Source: Bordetella parapertussis (lineage in GTDB: Bacteria; Acidobacteriota; Terriglobia; Bryobacterales; Bryobacteraceae). Taken from it: 64,000 nucleotides of DNA. A program made the position numbers and the translations under genes. Positions within the stretch are counted from its first letter, which is position 1. Every line of letters starts with the position of its first letter. This document shows positions 61,627 to 64,000 of this stretch, piece after piece. The DNA is taken from the NCBI GenBank assembly GCA_943328975.2, contig CALQCC020000004.1:62001-126000 (forward strand), in the 5' to 3' direction. Under the pieces are notes generated by a model. The model saw nothing but the letters and a program-made list of their open reading frames with translations. It was not told the DNA's origin and made no database searches.

Positions 61627-62676
61627 TTAGCCGCGGGCCGAACGGGCCCGAGCGGAAGAACGGGCGGACGGCTTCGGAGCGGGATGGCTCACGGGCTGAT
61701 AGCGGAACCAACCGGACATATACTCGTCTGTGACGCGGCGGCGCTTCATGATTTCGCGGCGCTTCTCAAGGACACGGCGCCAGTTGCTGGCGAGATACCA
61801 GAAGGCTTTGAGCGAGGAATGCTCGCGAACGACGCAGGCTCCTAAGACCACTAGGTCGCGCGTGGTGATGGAGAACCAGTTGCGCCGGTAGAGATCCCAA
61901 CTGATGTTCTTCATGCGCATCAAGAAGCGATTCTTGACCGAATGCATGTTGATCGCGGGCGGCAAAGCGCGTCGATTGCCGGGGAGCACCGCGCGCACGT
62001 GATAGCCGCGGGCTTGCGGGGTGTAGAGGCACCGCCAGCCCAGAAGCTGAGCGCGCCAGGCCACGTCGGCATCCTCGCGGTAAACAAAAAAGTCGGAATC
62101 GAAAAACTCGCCCATGATGGCGATGTCTTCGATCATGCTGCGACGGTACAGCGCGGCCGCGGCGGTGGCTCCAAAGACGTATTCGGTGTTGAGGTAGTGC
62201 CCGTTGTCGACTTCCTGGCTACCGCGGTCCAAGTGGCGCAGCATGGGGGTGAAAAAGATCCCGGTGGAATCGACGAGTTGCTTTTCAGGCAGGTCAAAGG
62301 AGGCGCGGATGCTGAGGAGCTTGCCGCATACGGTGCCCACTTTCGGGTCCACGTTGCCTGCGTCGACAAGGGCCTGAATAAAGTTGGTCTGCAGCAGGAC
62401 GTCGGGGTTCAGGGTCAGGATCCAGGTCCCTGTGGCCAGTTCGATAGCCTGATTCTGGGCAGCCGCGAACCCGAGGTTACTGTCGTTGTAATAAATCCGG
62501 CAGCGATCAGAAAACTGCTCAAGGATGTCAACCGTTCCATCCGTCGACGCGTTGTCTATGACAACGACTTCCATGTTGGCGTACTTCTGCTCCAGCACGG
62601 ACTCCAGGCAGCGCTTGATAAAGCGTCCGCTGTTGTAGGTGACGAGCGTGACTGAAACTGAGTCCTTGACGGGCAT
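61627..62676 (-). CDS. Family 2 glycosyltransferase
   Basis: 349 residues from ATG 62676, 7 bp after the previous stop; an ATG at 62751 would overlap that gene by 68 bp. GT-A signatures: SVTLVTYNSGRFIKRCLESVL, VVVIDNASTDGT, LGFAAAQNQAI, ILTLNPDVLL and FVYREDADVAWRAQLLGWRC. The NPDV motif is common in rhamnosyltransferases such as WbbL. The C-terminus is basic and Ser/Arg/Ala-rich. The ribosome-binding site is weak, so translation may be coupled. Confidence 0.92.
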   Translation of the reverse strand: MPVKDSVSVTLVTYNSGRFIKRCLESVLEQKYANMEVVVIDNASTDGTVDILEQFSDRCRIYYNDSNLGFAAAQNQAIELATGTWILTLNPDVLLQTNFIQALVDAGNVDPKVGTVCGKLLSIRASFDLPEKQLVDSTGIFFTPMLRHLDRGSQEVDNGHYLNTEYVFGATAAAALYRRSMIEDIAIMGEFFDSDFFVYREDADVAWRAQLLGWRCLYTPQARGYHVRAVLPGNRRALPPAINMHSVKNRFLMRMKNISWDLYRRNWFSITTRDLVVLGACVVREHSSLKAFWYLASNWRRVLEKRREIMKRRRVTDEYMSGWFRYQPVSHPAPKPSARSSARARSARG

Positions 62677-62683
62677 GTTTACG

Positions 62684-63619
62684 CTAGTATTCGCTTCCTG
62701 GCCGTTGCGCTTGTCCGAACGGCGGACGCGAAACCAGACGCCTTCCCACAAAGTTCAGGATTCTCAAACAGTTACCAATCGGGCGAAGGCTCCGCTCTTG
62801 GATCACCCCTGCGACCATCCGCAGCAGCGCTCCAAAAGCCCCGGCCAGACACAAAACGCGGACCTCTCCCGGCCGGAAATGCTTCCCCGCATACCTTAGA
62901 AGGCTATCATACCAATACAGTTGCCTGCTGGCCCCATCGATTTTTTTGATGGAGTGCCCACCCACATGGACGGCCTGGGATTCCGGGACATATTGAATTT
63001 CATAGCCTGCGAGGGCTGCCCGACGGCAGAAATCCACATCCTCGAACCATATCGGCCAGAAAGACTCGTCCAGCCCGCCCAGTTTCTCCCACGCGTCCCG
63101 CCGAACCATCAGGAATGCTCCGGCAGGTTGGTCCGCCGGGCCAGCGCGGGATAGATCCCTATCCAAGTAACGATACTCGCGGTTCCATGGATTGGTGCGC
63201 CACAGCCGGTTTAGGCCCAAAAGCTCCAGGGCAAGAACGACGGCGGTGGGAAAGCGGCGAATTGTAAAGCCTTGCTGGGTGTTGCCGTGTTCGTCGGTCA
63301 GACGTCCACCGGCGATTCCGTGTTCTTGGCAGGCCTCTATCAGGGGGGCCAAACTGGAACCCAGGCGAACATCGGGGTTCAGGATAAGGACCAGATCCGC
63401 CGTGGTGGCACGGAAACCCTGGTTCACGGCTGCAGCAAAGCCTCGGTTGTCCGGATTCGCGATTACATTCGTCGCCAGGGAACGCGCCCGTTCAACCGTG
63501 TGATCCGTCGAGGCGTTATCCACCACCACGACGTCGTCAAGCTGGGCGAGTGCGTCCAAGCACACCTCCACGACATCTTCCGAGTTGTACGTCACCACTA
63601 CCGCAGCGGTGCGAGCCAC
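62684..63619 (-). CDS. Family 2 glycosyltransferase (rhamnosyltransferase-like)
   Basis: 311 residues. AAVVVTYNSEDVVEVCLDAL, VVVDNASTDHTVERA, NRGFAAAVNQGF, LILNPDVRLG, GAFLMVRRDAWEKLGGLDESFW and FEDVDFCRRAALAGYEI match family 2 enzymes that add dTDP-rhamnose. The start at 63619 overlaps the end of the preceding gene by 22 bp. Hydrophobic segments near residues 250-275 may associate it with the membrane. Confidence 0.93.
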   Translation of the reverse strand: MARTAAVVVTYNSEDVVEVCLDALAQLDDVVVVDNASTDHTVERARSLATNVIANPDNRGFAAAVNQGFRATTADLVLILNPDVRLGSSLAPLIEACQEHGIAGGRLTDEHGNTQQGFTIRRFPTAVVLALELLGLNRLWRTNPWNREYRYLDRDLSRAGPADQPAGAFLMVRRDAWEKLGGLDESFWPIWFEDVDFCRRAALAGYEIQYVPESQAVHVGGHSIKKIDGASRQLYWYDSLLRYAGKHFRPGEVRVLCLAGAFGALLRMVAGVIQERSLRPIGNCLRILNFVGRRLVSRPPFGQAQRPGSEY

Positions 63620-64000
63620 GCGTACAACCTCCAGTAAGTTTCACGACAACGTTCCAAAATCTCCGCTTCGCTCGTGCGGAGCAGTGCGGCGAAGGCTTTC
63701 GTGTCGCGTGTGTCATTTTCGATGGAATCCGCCAATTTAAACCCGGCCAGCTTGCCTTGGAGCCAAGCCCACCCGCAACCGTGACGGAGTGCTACTAATC
63801 CCCAAAGCAATTGCCCTGCCACGATGGGCCAGATCGGCTGACCCCGGAAGTGCTTGGCAACTAACAACACTTGGTTTCGGGAGAGGAACCGGACCGTGTC
63901 AGCATTCCACCTGCCCCATGTCGAACTTCCCTGGTGATAGGCGACCGCGGCAGGTTCGTAGATACCGGCTTTCCCGGCTTTGGCGCACCGAAGGGCAAAG
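63598..64000 (-). CDS. Family 2 glycosyltransferase, C-terminal part (5' end outside window)
   Basis: The frame is open from the window edge to the stop at 63598 (134 codons visible). It reads ALRCAKAGKAGIYEPAAVAYHQGSSTWGRW..., the region after the ED motif of a GT2 enzyme, and continues with FLSRNQVLLVAKHF and a short hydrophobic stretch. A GTG at 63870 is inside the gene and not a true start. It overlaps the next gene by 22 bp, so the glycosyltransferases are one operon. Confidence 0.8.
   Translation of the reverse strand, partial: FALRCAKAGKAGIYEPAAVAYHQGSSTWGRWNADTVRFLSRNQVLLVAKHFRGQPIWPIVAGQLLWGLVALRHGCGWAWLQGKLAGFKLADSIENDTRDTKAFAALLRTSEAEILERCRETYWRLYAWLAPLR

Noticed and set aside
63598-63870. 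Independent 90-residue gene at the right end
   Set aside because: The frame continues to the window edge with glycosyltransferase-like sequence, so it is the tail of a larger gene rather than a small gene starting at the GTG.

Overview
The window looks like a piece of chromosome from an Acidobacteriota bacterium, probably of the Bryobacterales/Solibacter type. This placement is an inference from gene content, not a measured phylogeny. The clues are a GC-rich genome, a DUF6152-type secreted protein paired with a lineage-typical secreted protein, a PEP-CTERM protein, a divergent DnaE2/ImuA/ImuB cassette, YbcL-like, M19 and sulfatase secreted enzymes, and intergenic palindromic repeats. I see no phage, IS, transposase, CRISPR or rRNA. 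The two tRNA genes are Arg(CCT) and Met(CAT), both with an encoded CCA end.

Layout. 1-4.8 kb: the 3'-truncated ppk1, a LigB-type dioxygenase followed by an orphan NMT1-type binding protein, and a small glycosyltransferase. 4.9-6.7 kb: a MepK/YcbK-like peptidase and a YcbB-like L,D-transpeptidase whose 3' ends overlap. 6.7-7.3 kb: a non-coding regulatory stretch before a NarL-type regulator. 8-14 kb: a secreted SnoaL-like protein, then dnaE2 divergent from imuA-imuB (the SOS mutasome), closed by a long palindromic repeat. 14-19.6 kb: SDR and YihY proteins, ugd, a free B12-binding domain, a NYN-LOTUS RNA-binding protein and RidA. 19.7-25.2 kb: a PEP-CTERM von Willebrand-like protein, YggX, SirB1, a small basic secreted protein and a LiaF-like/LytS/LytTR operon. 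25.4-31.2 kb: isocitrate dehydrogenase, a hybrid sensor kinase, GAPDH and two secreted proteins.

31.2-38.7 kb is the flagellar filament module: fliD, a FliT-like chaperone, a 1231-residue flagellin, csrA and fliW, with divergent genes for an acyl carrier protein and a FabH-like enzyme that has Ser instead of the catalytic Cys. The flagellin leader carries a sigma-28-like promoter and a perfect hairpin presenting GGA, as expected for CsrA control relieved by FliW. 38.7-46 kb: a minus-strand gene series glcG-like, M19 dipeptidase, purD, tRNA-Arg, purQ, purL, purF. 46-51.7 kb: a TolC/adaptor/permease RND efflux operon. 51.7-56 kb: tRNA-Met and mnmG-rsmG-parA-parB with two parS sites, an arrangement often found near oriC. 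56-60.4 kb: a sulfatase, a PEBP protein, small unknown genes with two tandem mini-ORFs, YjbR and alanine racemase. 60.5-64 kb: a second palindromic repeat, then four minus-strand glycosyltransferase genes (the last cut by the window edge), probably for a surface polysaccharide.

The most interesting parts are the flagellin locus (giant modular flagellin, CsrA/FliW circuit, adjacent ACP plus Ser-KASIII), the divergent mutasome, the paired parS sites inside and beside rsmG, the dispersed palindromes, and the mini-ORF pair near 58.9 kb.
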